From Gelidibacter gilvus (GTDB lineage: Bacteria > Bacteroidota > Bacteroidia > Flavobacteriales > Flavobacteriaceae), in the NCBI RefSeq assembly GCF_004115975.1, contig NZ_SDDZ01000004.1, positions 186,001 to 250,000 of the forward strand: a DNA stretch of 64,000 nt. Direction: 5' to 3'. Below are positions 26,699-36,719 of the stretch, one piece after another. The notes beneath the pieces are model-generated. The model saw only the letters and a program-made list of their open reading frames with translations. It searched no databases and was not told the DNA's origin. The position numbers and the translations under genes were made by a program. How positions within the stretch are numbered: position 1 is the stretch's first letter; every line of letters starts with the position of its first letter.

Positions 26699-29600
26699 TT
26701 ACCTGCTAAGGTAGACTCTACCTTGTATCGTTTTATTGTTAGTGTCTTTGAGTTCCAAGATATAAAAATAGACCCCTACCGGTAAGATCCCGCTGCCAAC
26801 CTCGCGACCCTGAGTGGATCTTCCATCCCAATTAGGTGTGTTGGCATCACCTTTATAAAGGATATTGCCGTAACGGTTATAAATTTGCAATTGGAAATTA
26901 GGGTACAGTTCTCTCAGATTTTTGATCAGGAAATCGTCGTTGATGTTGTCACCATTCGGACTAAAGCCATCGGGAATAATGATCTCCAAAGGTTCACAAG
27001 ACTCGATGCTGACCGTTACTGCCAATCGGATGCCCGTACTACAGCCATTAGTTGTGCTATTTGAAGCGTAATAGGTAGCACCATCTGTTAAAGGTGTGTC
27101 TTCAGGATATGGATTGCCATTTTCTACGGCATCGTACCAGATTATCGTATCTGCGCCAATAAGATTGCTCGTTAAGTCGGCAATTGTAGGGGCATCGTCG
27201 ATACAAAAGAAATCGCCGTCCGTAATCAATTGAGGGGTTGGGGCCTGTTCGATATTAAAATCTACCGTTGGAAGCGTGCCGGATGCGGTACCGCAATTGG
27301 TAACAGGATTCAAAAGATTTAAGATGGTGAATGTTGTGGTGCCGACAGACGTCAATTCCGATGCCGGTACATTAATGACCGTACTGCCATTGCTGATGGT
27401 TACGGTGATGGTTTGTTCTGTGCTATTGGCGCCTGAGAGCGAATAGGTAAGGCTATAGTTTCCATCAGAAAGCTGACTTGCGCCAGATAGGTTAACGTCT
27501 ATAGCATCCTCCAAACAGATGGTATCTGCGCTTAGGGTAAGTCCGGTAATATCGGGTTGTGGAATAAGGGCCACAACGACAGTTGCGGAATCCGTGCCAC
27601 AAGCGGTGGTTACCGAATAGGTATAAGACCCGGCACTATCTTGTGCAGGATCAAAGAAGCCGCTGCTACTTGCCAAGGCAGGCGACCATGTGCCTCCTAG
27701 GTCTGGTGTGCCTCCTAGACGTTCAAATAGATCTTCTGGGGCATCGTTGGTACAGATAGCCAATCGGCCGTCAGACCCTGCTTCAGGTAATGGGTCGATG
27801 GTAACGGTGACAGTGGAAGAGGCAACGCCACAAGGTGATGTTCCAGTAACTGTATAGGTGTACGTCCCAACAGCATCTTGCGACGGATCGAAAACACCCG
27901 TTCCACTTGCCAATGCAGGCGTCCACGTGCCACCCGATTCTGGACTGCCACCCAAACTGTTAAATAAGTCTTCGGGTGCACTTTCAATACATATTAATAA
28001 AGTGCCATCAATTCCAGGATCTGCCTCAGGATTGAGGGTTACTTCCACCGTTGCTGACGCTTCGCCGCACGGCGGAGTTCCCTGAACGGTATACTTATAA
28101 ACCCCTGCAGCATCTAGCGCCGGATCAAAAACGCCAGTTCCACTTGCCAAGGCAGGTGACCAAACGCCTCCAGTTTTAGGAGTACCGCCCAAACTATCAA
28201 AAAGATCCTGTGACGTGTCCGTGACACATAAAATCAAACTGCCGTTAGTACCAGCATCGGATAATTCGCTGATGGTCACGGTGACCGTAGCTGTGGCATC
28301 CCCACAAGGTGAAATTCCAACAATGGTATAGGTGTAAATGCCTTCGGCATCTTTGGTCGGATCGAAGACACCCGTGCCACTAGCCAAGGCAGGTGACCAA
28401 GTGCCGCCTGTTTGCGGAGTGCCACCCAAGCTATTAAATAAATCTTCCGGAGTGCTGTTCATACATAGGGTTATGTTTCCGTTGGTTCCAGGTTCAACAC
28501 CCGGATTCACCGTCACTTCAACCGTGGACGACGCTTGTCCGCAAGGCGCAATGCCCTGAACGGTATAAGTGTAAATTCCAGCAGCATCTAGTGCCGGATC
28601 AAAAACGCCCGTGCCACTTACCAAGGCAGGCGACCAAACACCGCCAGCATCAGGACTGCCTCCCAAACTATTAAAAAGATCCTGTGCAGCATCATGGCTG
28701 CATAAAATCAAACTGCTATTGCTACCAGCATTCGGTAGCGGATTGACGGTTACGGTGACCGTTGACGTGGCATCTCCACAAGGAGAAATGCCAGCAATGG
28801 TATACGTATAGATTCCCGCTGCATCTTGCAACGGATTGAAAACGCCGGTGCCACTTGCCAATGCAGGAGACCAAGTGCCTCCCGTTTGTGGCGTCCCACC
28901 CAAGCTGTTAAATAAATCTTCAGGAGCGCTGTCCACACAAACGGTTAAACTTCCGTTGATTCCAGGTTCTGATCCCGGATTAACGGTCACATTTACGGTT
29001 GCGGTAGCATCTCCACATGGCGCTATGCCCTGAACGGTGTAGGTATAAATTCCCGCGGCATCTAGCGCTGGATCAAAAACACCCGTGCCACTTGCCAATG
29101 CAGGCGACCAAATACCTCCAGTTTCAGGAGTGCCTCCCAAAATATCAAAAAGATCTTGAGGAGCCTCATGGCTACATAAAATCAAACTGGCGTTGCTACC
29201 AGCGTTCGCTAGCGGATTGACGGTTACGGTGACGGTGGATGTGGCATCCCCACAAGGTGAAATGCCAGCAATTGTATAGCTGTAAATTCCCGCTGCATCT
29301 TGCGCCGGATTGAAAACACCCGTGCCGCTTGCCAATGCAGGCGACCAAGTACCTCCAGTTTGAGGCGTTCCGCCCAAGCTGTTAAATAAATCTTCCGGGG
29401 CGCTGTCCACACAAACGGTTAAATTGCCATTAATTCCAGGTTCTGATCCCGGATTGACGGTCACATTAACGGTTGCGGTAGCATCTCCACAAGGCGCTAT
29501 TCCCTGAACGGTGTACGTATAAATTCCCGATGCATCTTGCGCCGGATCAAAAACGCCCGTGCCACTTGTCAATGCAGGAGACCAAATGCCTCCAGTTTCA

Positions 29601-31681
29601 GGAGTGCCTCCTAAACTTTCAAAAAGATCCAGAGCAGCCTCATGGCTACATAAAATCAAACTGGCATTGCTGCCAGCATTCGCTAGTGGATTGATGGTGA
29701 CGGTGACGGTGGATGTGGCATCACCGCAAGGTGAAATCCCAGAAACTGTATAGGTGTAAATTCCAGCAGCATCTAGCGCCGGATTGAAAACACCTGTGCC
29801 ACTTGCCAATGCAGGGGACCAGGTGCCACCAGTTTGAGGACTCCCGCCCAAGCTATTGAATAAGTTTTCGGGTGCGCTGTCAAAACACAGCGTTAAGCTG
29901 CCGTTGGTTCCTGGTTCTGATTTTGGATTCACGGTAACGTCTACAGTTGCCGAAACCGGACCACATGGTGCAAGACCTTGAATGGTATAGGTGTAAATTC
30001 CCGCAGCATCTAGCGACGGATCAAAGACGCCAGTGCCACTTGACAGTGCAGGCGACCAAACACCTCCAGTTTCCGGAGTGCCTCCCAACCTTTCAAAAAG
30101 ATTCGTTGAAGCATCATTGCTACACAAAATCAAACTCCCATTTGTACCGGGGTTTGGTGGTGGAACGATGCTGACAGTGACCGTTGCTGTGGCAATTCCG
30201 CAAGGTGAAATTCCAGAAACGCTATAGGTATAAATTCCTTCGGCATCTTGTGCTGGATCAAAAATGCCCGTGCCGCTTGCCAATGCAGGTGTCCACGTGC
30301 CACCAGCTTGTGGCGAACCACCTAAACTGTTAAATAAATTGGTTGGCGTGCTGTCATAGCAAAGGGTTAGATTCCCGTTGCTTCCAGGATTTGCTTCCGG
30401 ATTGACGGTAACTTCTACCGTTGCCGATACATCGCCACAAGGAGGAACACCCTGAACCGTATAAGTGTAAATTCCCGCAGCGTCTTGGGCGGGATTAAAA
30501 ATGCCCGTGCCACTTGCAAGCGCAGGAGACCAAATGCCTCCAGGTTCTGGAGTGCCGCCCAAACTGTCAAAAAGATCCTGCGAAGCCCCATTGCTACATA
30601 ATATTAAGGAGCCATTGGTGCCAGGGTTGGGCGCTTCGATAATAAAAATACTGACCGTTGCTGTGTTGGAAGGGCAATACTCGGAGCTGACTTCATAGGT
30701 GAAGATGTACGGACTTCCCGCTGAGGTCATGGACGTCACGTTGACCGTGCCTATATTTCCATTGGATGTTGACAGGGGACCGGACCAAGTACCGTTGGTA
30801 TCAGGGCCACCCAAAAGTGCATCAAATAGATTGACGGTATTGGTGCTGGCCAAGCCTGATTCGCAGATTTCCATTTCGCCATTACCACCAGGGTTGTTGG
30901 GTGCTATGATTTCAACCGTTACCTGCAAACGTTCTGTGCTTTCACATGGCGGGTCAATGGTAGTTGCATAATAACTTTGGCCATTCACCAAAGGCGTTGA
31001 CAAAGCTAAAGGGGATCGTGATGAAGTCGTGCTGTACCAATTATTATTTCCGGAGGCCACTAAGTCGGCAACAGTAGCTTGAGTGTCCCCACAAAATATC
31101 TGAATGGCATCTCCTGTAGGAACAGGTACAAGGCCCACATTGACATAAACAGAGAGACGTGAGGTTCTGCAACCTGTATTGGGATTGGCCTGATCGACAT
31201 AGTAAATGGTACTATCCACTAAAATAGTGGTAGGATCCAAAGGACTGCCTCCAGAATCTACACTATACCATTGAAGATCGTTTCCAACCGCATATAAATC
31301 GGCAATCGTAGCTTCTTCTGGATGGTCCACACAAACGCCCTGAAAGCCTAAGCCGAAAGGCACGCCGTAAATTTCTACATCTACCCGTTGCCGTGTTCCA
31401 CACGTTCCCGAATTGTCATCGGCATAGTAATCTCTGCCATTGACAAGACCTACGGTATTTGAAAGCGGGGTGGTAGAGGTTGCGGAGGCATACCATCTGA
31501 TGCCACCACCATTATCAGTGGCCACAAGATCGGTCACCTTAGGAACATCAATATCACAAAAGCTCTGAAGTGGCGTGGTTACCGTTGGACATTGGCCAAA
31601 GGAATTTAAGCTAACGCCCATAAAGCAGATGAGGGCAACTAAAAATTTATTATAAAGATTGGCTTTTGTAATTTTTCTCAT
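26699..31681 (-). CDS. Gliding-type repeat adhesin with CHU_C/T9SS type B C-terminal domain (1660 aa)
   Basis: The protein has an N-terminal signal region (FLVALICFMGVSLNSFGQ). Residues about 30-270 hold three Ig-like segments of the GNDLQWYSVDSGGSPLDPTT type. Fourteen repeats follow (one degenerate, thirteen of 79 aa) with core LFNSLGG(T/S)P...GG(T/I)WSPALASGTG, over residues about 270-1375. After two further Ig-like segments, the end is a gliding-motility C-terminal domain (GFSPNGDNINDDFLIKNL, LQIYNRYGNILYKG, ending GRVYLSR). That is a type B T9SS sorting signal, whose members usually need a cognate SprF, and a porP/sprF gene lies 17 bases downstream. Likely role: SprB-like filamentous surface adhesin for gliding or attachment. 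It is probably co-transcribed with the LysM gene 43 bases upstream. Confidence 0.92.
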   Translation of the reverse strand: MRKITKANLYNKFLVALICFMGVSLNSFGQCPTVTTPLQSFCDIDVPKVTDLVATDNGGGIRWYASATSTTPLSNTVGLVNGRDYYADDNSGTCGTRQRVDVEIYGVPFGLGFQGVCVDHPEEATIADLYAVGNDLQWYSVDSGGSPLDPTTILVDSTIYYVDQANPNTGCRTSRLSVYVNVGLVPVPTGDAIQIFCGDTQATVADLVASGNNNWYSTTSSRSPLALSTPLVNGQSYYATTIDPPCESTERLQVTVEIIAPNNPGGNGEMEICESGLASTNTVNLFDALLGGPDTNGTWSGPLSTSNGNIGTVNVTSMTSAGSPYIFTYEVSSEYCPSNTATVSIFIIEAPNPGTNGSLILCSNGASQDLFDSLGGTPEPGGIWSPALASGTGIFNPAQDAAGIYTYTVQGVPPCGDVSATVEVTVNPEANPGSNGNLTLCYDSTPTNLFNSLGGSPQAGGTWTPALASGTGIFDPAQDAEGIYTYSVSGISPCGIATATVTVSIVPPPNPGTNGSLILCSNDASTNLFERLGGTPETGGVWSPALSSGTGVFDPSLDAAGIYTYTIQGLAPCGPVSATVDVTVNPKSEPGTNGSLTLCFDSAPENLFNSLGGSPQTGGTWSPALASGTGVFNPALDAAGIYTYTVSGISPCGDATSTVTVTINPLANAGSNASLILCSHEAALDLFESLGGTPETGGIWSPALTSGTGVFDPAQDASGIYTYTVQGIAPCGDATATVNVTVNPGSEPGINGNLTVCVDSAPEDLFNSLGGTPQTGGTWSPALASGTGVFNPAQDAAGIYSYTIAGISPCGDATSTVTVTVNPLANAGSNASLILCSHEAPQDLFDILGGTPETGGIWSPALASGTGVFDPALDAAGIYTYTVQGIAPCGDATATVNVTVNPGSEPGINGSLTVCVDSAPEDLFNSLGGTPQTGGTWSPALASGTGVFNPLQDAAGIYTYTIAGISPCGDATSTVTVTVNPLPNAGSNSSLILCSHDAAQDLFNSLGGSPDAGGVWSPALVSGTGVFDPALDAAGIYTYTVQGIAPCGQASSTVEVTVNPGVEPGTNGNITLCMNSTPEDLFNSLGGTPQTGGTWSPALASGTGVFDPTKDAEGIYTYTIVGISPCGDATATVTVTISELSDAGTNGSLILCVTDTSQDLFDSLGGTPKTGGVWSPALASGTGVFDPALDAAGVYKYTVQGTPPCGEASATVEVTLNPEADPGIDGTLLICIESAPEDLFNSLGGSPESGGTWTPALASGTGVFDPSQDAVGTYTYTVTGTSPCGVASSTVTVTIDPLPEAGSDGRLAICTNDAPEDLFERLGGTPDLGGTWSPALASSSGFFDPAQDSAGSYTYSVTTACGTDSATVVVALIPQPDITGLTLSADTICLEDAIDVNLSGASQLSDGNYSLTYSLSGANSTEQTITVTISNGSTVINVPASELTSVGTTTFTILNLLNPVTNCGTASGTLPTVDFNIEQAPTPQLITDGDFFCIDDAPTIADLTSNLIGADTIIWYDAVENGNPYPEDTPLTDGATYYASNSTTNGCSTGIRLAVTVSIESCEPLEIIIPDGFSPNGDNINDDFLIKNLRELYPNFQLQIYNRYGNILYKGDANTPNWDGRSTQGREVGSGILPVGVYFYILELKDTNNKTIQGRVYLSR
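27560..30640 (-). repeat. Thirteen in-frame 237-bp repeats arranged as A/B dimers of 474 bp
   Basis: Each unit encodes 79 aa. Units alternate between an A form (LILCS, GGIWSPAL, VQG(I/T)(A/P)PCG) and a B form (LTVCVDSAPEDLFNSLGG, GGTWSPAL, ISPCG), so the true period is about 158 aa / 474 bp. For example, GTCCACACAAACGGTTAA recurs at 28931 and 29405. The dimers in the middle are almost identical, which indicates recent unequal recombination. Confidence 0.92.
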
Positions 31682-31724
31682 AAATATAAAAGGCGATTCA
31701 ATTGATCAAAACCGTTTCTTTAAA

Positions 31725-34520
31725 TTAGTTGGCTTCCCGGATGTTCGCATCTGAATCATATTGTAAAATATAAATACCTTCGTTGCTAAAACCTCCTAAA
31801 ATGTTCTTTTCGTAATCAAATTTCAGCTGCGTATATTCCGTAATGTCATTTACAGCAGAATCTTCAAAGCTTTGTTGTTGGATAAGCCTTAACAAGCTGT
31901 CAAATGTAATATCAAATCCCAACATTACATTTGCCGAAGGCAATAAATTATATTCTTTTTGATAAGAACTTAAAAACTGCTTTGAACTCGCGGTTGATTT
32001 AGCTGGAATTAAAGAAGGAAAAACCATGTTTAGGATACGGAATCTTTTTTCGGATACATGGCCCTCGGCAGGAATTAATGCCGATTCCAAAACCGCCAAT
32101 TGCAGATTGTAGTTGGATAGTTCACTCAAAAGGACATTGGTGGTGTTTAGGAATACACTGGTTCTTTCACTATCAATAACTACAAAGTTGAGTTTATCTT
32201 TTTTAAACTTCGCTATCAATTCGCCTTCACTGAAGGACCCATTCTTTTTGATGGTGACAAAGTCTATGTTTGGTGCGTATTCAGAAATAAAGGTTTTGCT
32301 TTCCGTACGATTGACATCATTAAGCACGATAATATGCGCTTCTTTGGCCATCAAATAATCCAGTATTTTTTTTCGTTGGACATTGTTTGAAGGAATGGCA
32401 CTATATAAATTGCTGGAACTGCTTTGAAAGTCCATGGTAGAGGCCGTGATGACTGGGATATGGTTGTCCGCAGTAAACGCCGCAACTTCTTGCTCTATGG
32501 TGTCATAAAACGGCAAGATAATGGCATCATAATCGTTGATCTTCTGCTCTTCAAGCAAAGGCATTATTTTAGAATTCCGTATGCTGCTTTGCGCTTCTAC
32601 GACGTCAACATCCAAAGATAGATACATTTTTCTGATGGAATCTATGGCGATAGTGGCGCCCTTATAAAACTCTAGATGGACACGTTTGAAATCGTCCGTA
32701 ACACTTTTAAAATTGTCATTGGTTTGTTGGGATTGATAGTCCTCTTGTGAAAACGGAAGGAAAAACAATAGTTTCTTAAGTTGCGATGTGTTTGCCGACT
32801 TCGTTAAATCGACGGGAATTGAAAAATCCCTTACCGATTTTGGAGTGCTTATCAGTTCTGCAGGAGCTTGAGATGGCTTAGCAGCATCTGGCATTTTGAT
32901 GATCGTGCCTATCTGTACGGATTCTTTTAACTGCGGATTTAGGACAAGGAAATCTGCTGTAGACATGCCCGCCCTTTGCGCCAATCCGTAAAGTGTATCA
33001 TTAGGTTGGATTTCATAGGATAGAAATCCGATTTCTGAAGGACTTGAGATTGCCGTTTCGGCTGGAGTTTTGATTTTTTCTTTAGGAAGAGTAGCAGGTG
33101 CTGCTGTTGTATCTGCTGTGGTTTTAGCAACCGTTTCTATAGCTTCTTCTTCAATGGTAGCAGCTGGTTTTGTGATTATAGGTGTAGCTTCCGTTGTTTT
33201 AGCTTGTTCAACTTTAGTAACGACTGTTTCTTTTTCAGCGGAAACGGTTTCAGGTTCTTTAGGTTCTTCATCGGCAGTAACGACTGTTTCTGGGAGTACT
33301 GGAAGAGTTTCCGTTGTTTTAGGTTGTTTTACAGCAGTAACGATTGTTTCTTTAACAACGGTTTCAGTGGGTTTAGCTTGTTCAACTTTAGGAACGACTG
33401 TTTCTTTAACAGTAGGAACAATTTCCGCTGTTTTTTCTTTGGTAGTAACAACCACTTCTTTTACTAGAGGAACAGTTTCCGTTGCTTGAGCTTGTTCTTT
33501 AGTAGTAACGACTGTTTCTTTAACAGTAGGAACAGCTTCTGTAGCTTTTTCCTTGGTAGAAACCACTGTTTCTGTGATTGTAGGAACAGTTTTGGTTTGT
33601 TCTACCTTAGTTAAGTCTTCTTTTGGCGTGGTGTTTTGATCGACGGCTTGGTGTTCTCTTTGAGCAACCTCGGGTGTTGGTCTGGATCCTATTTCTTCAG
33701 ATGGCATCGAAATGATCTGCCCAACCGGAAGTTGGTTTTTAATTTCTGGATTCTGTCGCACTAATTCGGCGACGGTCGTATTAAACCTTAAGGAGAGTCC
33801 GAACTTCGTATCTCCGTATTTTACGGCATAACTGTAGGTGTTACCCGCATCTAATTGTGTTTTTCCAGGAATCCAAATCGGTTGTAGCGCAATTAATCCG
33901 TTGGAAAGTCTTCTTGAATTCGCCTCAGTCAACTGATCAACGGTCAATCCGTTGGCATTTGCAATGCGAGCAAGTGTTTCGCCTATAGCCACCATATGTC
34001 GTTTTCCATCGTGGGCAGGCCCCGTTTGTTGCGATAGGTTAGGAGCGTTGCTTGTTGAAGCGGTTATGGTTTTTGATGGCGTAGACTCGGGATAAGAGGA
34101 AGTCGGATATATCTCCAAAACATTGCCAACCTGAAGGCCTTCAGTGATTTGCGGGTTTTGCGATTCGAGTTGGGTAATGGTCAGCCCAAAGCGTTTTGCG
34201 AGGCTATATTTTGTTTCTCCAGTTTTGACCGTGTAGCTTATGGAAGAAGGTGCTACCGAAGCTTTTATGGAATCGGAAGCACTTTCAAGAACTGGTGTTT
34301 TGATTTTACTTTCAGGAATCAAAAGCACTTCATCTACCTTGATGCCATCGATGACCTCAGGATTTATTTTCTGAAGGTCGTAAGGGGTAACGTTATATTT
34401 TTTCGCAATGGAAAATAGAGTTTCGCCACTGCTAACCGTATGCTTTTTAAGGCCTTCCTGTGCAATGCTTGTGTAGAAACATAAGAATAATAGCGTAAAA
34501 CATTGAAAAAGTCGCTTCAT
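31725..34520 (-). CDS. Multi-LysM peptidoglycan-binding protein with periplasmic-binding-protein-like C-terminus
   Basis: From the ATG at 34520 the protein is 931 aa with signal peptide MKRLFQCFTLLFLCFYTSIAQ. The reading frame extends 56 codons further upstream, but that part has no signal and is non-coding in character. Four LysM domains lie at about 26-70, 95-140, 175-220 and 228-273 (for example HTVSSGETLFSIAKKYNVT). A low-complexity linker (about 290-490) is built of TVPTVKETVVTTKE-like 14-residue words rich in T, V, K and E. A fifth LysM follows (about 497-542, NDTLYGLAQRAGM). Residues about 580-920 look like a type 1 periplasmic-binding fold (KLLFFLPFSQEDY, YDAIILPFYDTIEQEVAAF, GFDITFDSLLRL). 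It probably sits in the periplasm bound to peptidoglycan. First gene of the adhesin/SprF/OmpA operon. Confidence 0.87.
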   Translation of the reverse strand: MKRLFQCFTLLFLCFYTSIAQEGLKKHTVSSGETLFSIAKKYNVTPYDLQKINPEVIDGIKVDEVLLIPESKIKTPVLESASDSIKASVAPSSISYTVKTGETKYSLAKRFGLTITQLESQNPQITEGLQVGNVLEIYPTSSYPESTPSKTITASTSNAPNLSQQTGPAHDGKRHMVAIGETLARIANANGLTVDQLTEANSRRLSNGLIALQPIWIPGKTQLDAGNTYSYAVKYGDTKFGLSLRFNTTVAELVRQNPEIKNQLPVGQIISMPSEEIGSRPTPEVAQREHQAVDQNTTPKEDLTKVEQTKTVPTITETVVSTKEKATEAVPTVKETVVTTKEQAQATETVPLVKEVVVTTKEKTAEIVPTVKETVVPKVEQAKPTETVVKETIVTAVKQPKTTETLPVLPETVVTADEEPKEPETVSAEKETVVTKVEQAKTTEATPIITKPAATIEEEAIETVAKTTADTTAAPATLPKEKIKTPAETAISSPSEIGFLSYEIQPNDTLYGLAQRAGMSTADFLVLNPQLKESVQIGTIIKMPDAAKPSQAPAELISTPKSVRDFSIPVDLTKSANTSQLKKLLFFLPFSQEDYQSQQTNDNFKSVTDDFKRVHLEFYKGATIAIDSIRKMYLSLDVDVVEAQSSIRNSKIMPLLEEQKINDYDAIILPFYDTIEQEVAAFTADNHIPVITASTMDFQSSSSNLYSAIPSNNVQRKKILDYLMAKEAHIIVLNDVNRTESKTFISEYAPNIDFVTIKKNGSFSEGELIAKFKKDKLNFVVIDSERTSVFLNTTNVLLSELSNYNLQLAVLESALIPAEGHVSEKRFRILNMVFPSLIPAKSTASSKQFLSSYQKEYNLLPSANVMLGFDITFDSLLRLIQQQSFEDSAVNDITEYTQLKFDYEKNILGGFSNEGIYILQYDSDANIREAN

Positions 34521-34841
34521 TTTAATCGCTAAATGGTTAATAGTTAGGTCAAGATCATAATAATTCCCGATAAAAATACCAAAAAATCCGTCAAGAGTAC
34601 TATTCTCGCGTGGAAATATCGGTTTTTTATCAATAATTTTTTTAAATGGGGGAAATTGTGGTTTCAAATTCCAAGTTCGAAATTCCAAGTTTAAGCGTTT
34701 CGACTTCCCACCTCCGCTTCGCTTCGAATGTGCGGGTAAGTTTTAAGTAGAAGGTTAAAAAACAGAAATCACAAAAATTAAAGCAGTTTTATAATTTGTT
34801 ACTATCTTCACGTTTCCTAAAAATCAATCTATTTCTGCGTT

Positions 34842-36719
34842 ATGCTCCAAAACCAACATGATATATTACAAATCCTTTTTGATGCCGTTTCTGAAGGAGT
34901 CGTAGTGGTGGATGAACACCAAAACATTGTATCTACAAATTCGTCGGCAAATGCCATGTTTGGATATGAAAACAATGAACTTGTAGGACAGACTTTGGAC
35001 ACCTTAATCCCCAGCGAGTATCACCAAAAGCATGTGGGGCATTTTAATAGGTTCTATAAGCATAGTGAAAAACGACGCATGGGCCAGGGGCGTAATTTAT
35101 ATGGTCTCACCAAAAGCAAGAAGCGCTTTCCGGTAGAGGTCGGACTGAATCCTTTTACCCTTTATGGGAAAACTTTGGTAATGGCACTGGTTGTGGATAT
35201 TACAGAGCGACGCGCAATTGAAGAAAACCTGAATTTAAAAAGTGAGGCCCTACAATCGGCCGGCAACGGTATTGTAATTTGTGACGCCTTACAAAAAGAC
35301 CATCCCATTCTTTATTTTAATCCCGCTTTTCAGAACTTAACGGGCTATACTTCTGAAGAAATCCTAGGAAAGAATTGCCGGTTTCTTCAAGGTGATGATA
35401 GGGATCAAGAAGGCTTGCTTGCCGTACGTGACGCCATAAAAAACGGGCATAGTTGTCAAGTGATCTTACGGAATTATAAAAAGGATGGCACTTTATTTTG
35501 GAATGAACTCTATATCAACCCTATTAAAGATACCAGCGGATTGATAACGCATTTTGTTGGGATTCAAAATGATATTACCCAACGCAAGAAAGCGGAAGAA
35601 GAACGCAACTACCTCACCAAGATCTTTGATGATTCTCTCAATGAAATATTTGTTTTTGACTCCGATACCTTAAATTTTGTGAACGTCAATTATGGCGCTC
35701 AAAAAAATCTGGGTTACAGTCTTGAAACCCTCAAAAGCATGACGCCGGTAGATATCAAACCGAATTATTCTGAAACGGAATTTAGAGCACTGCTGGCCTC
35801 TTTAACAAATGATAAAGAGGATAAAATGGAGTTTGAGACCATTCATCAACGAAAAGATGGCACCACGTATCCTGTCCATATCACCTTGGAACTTTCTATT
35901 TTGGGGGATCGAGAGGTGTTTATTTCTATTGTTTTAGACATCACCGAGCAAAAGAATTACACCAAAAAGTTAGAGGAAACGGTCGAGTTGAGAACTAAGC
36001 AACTGGAAATAGCTCTCGAAAAGGAAAAGGAGCTTAATGATCTCAAAACCAAATTTCTATCGCTAGTGTCACATGAATTTAAAACACCTTTGAGCGGTAT
36101 TCTCACATCTTCCATACTCTTGGGGAAATACACATTAGAAGAACAACAGGGCAATCGTGATAAACACATCAAAATCATCAAGGATAAAGTGAATTACCTG
36201 AATACGATTTTGAACGATTTCTTGTCCATTGAAAAACTGGAAACTGGAAAAGTAAATTATAAATTCAGCACTTTTAGATTGAGCAAGGTCGTGAATGAAG
36301 TGGTTTATAATGCCAACATGCTCTTGAAGGAAGGCCAGCAGGTGAAATATCCAGAGAATATTGATGATATTTCTTTAACCCAAGATGAGAAAACCATAGA
36401 ATTGGCCTTGTCAAATCTGGTGCATAATGCCATTAAATATTCCTCCGAACATACAGATGTGACCATAAAGATCACTCAAAACAGTAAGGACACCATTTTT
36501 GAAATATCCGATTCGGGTATCGGAATCCCTGAGAAGGATCAAAAAAATATATTTAACCGCTATTTTAGATCAGAAAATGTATTGACCACACAAGGCACAG
36601 GAATTGGATTGAATATCGTAAAATCGCATATAGAAAATTTAGGTGGTTCCATAAGCTTTAAAAGCAAGGAACATGTTGGATCAACTTTTATATTAACCAT
36701 CCCAAATAAAGCACAATAA
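34842..36719 (+). CDS. LOV-PAS sensor histidine kinase
   Basis: This 625-aa cytoplasmic kinase has no membrane segment. PAS1 spans about 7-122. The second sensor domain (about 138-246) carries the complete LOV signature GKNCRFLQG at 176-184: the adduct-forming Cys179 and Gln183, plus flavin-contacting Asn211 (NYKKDG), Asn221 (FWNEL) and Gln242 (GIQND). PAS3 spans about 258-370, with a coiled coil at about 370-405. The HisKA box has phospho-acceptor His411 (SLVSHEFKTP). The ATPase domain has the N box (NLVHNAIKYSS, 525-535), G1 (DSGIGIP, from 557) and G2 (GTGIGLNIV, from 585). LOV domains bind FMN/FAD and form a cysteinyl adduct in blue light, so blue light or redox is the likely input. It overlaps the response regulator gene by one base (TAATG). 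Confidence 0.9.
   Translation: MLQNQHDILQILFDAVSEGVVVVDEHQNIVSTNSSANAMFGYENNELVGQTLDTLIPSEYHQKHVGHFNRFYKHSEKRRMGQGRNLYGLTKSKKRFPVEVGLNPFTLYGKTLVMALVVDITERRAIEENLNLKSEALQSAGNGIVICDALQKDHPILYFNPAFQNLTGYTSEEILGKNCRFLQGDDRDQEGLLAVRDAIKNGHSCQVILRNYKKDGTLFWNELYINPIKDTSGLITHFVGIQNDITQRKKAEEERNYLTKIFDDSLNEIFVFDSDTLNFVNVNYGAQKNLGYSLETLKSMTPVDIKPNYSETEFRALLASLTNDKEDKMEFETIHQRKDGTTYPVHITLELSILGDREVFISIVLDITEQKNYTKKLEETVELRTKQLEIALEKEKELNDLKTKFLSLVSHEFKTPLSGILTSSILLGKYTLEEQQGNRDKHIKIIKDKVNYLNTILNDFLSIEKLETGKVNYKFSTFRLSKVVNEVVYNANMLLKEGQQVKYPENIDDISLTQDEKTIELALSNLVHNAIKYSSEHTDVTIKITQNSKDTIFEISDSGIGIPEKDQKNIFNRYFRSENVLTTQGTGIGLNIVKSHIENLGGSISFKSKEHVGSTFILTIPNKAQ

Noticed and set aside
34521-34688. 56-codon upstream extension of the LysM protein
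   Set aside because: The extension has no signal peptide and passes through repeat-like DNA; the ATG at 34520 starts a textbook signal peptide.
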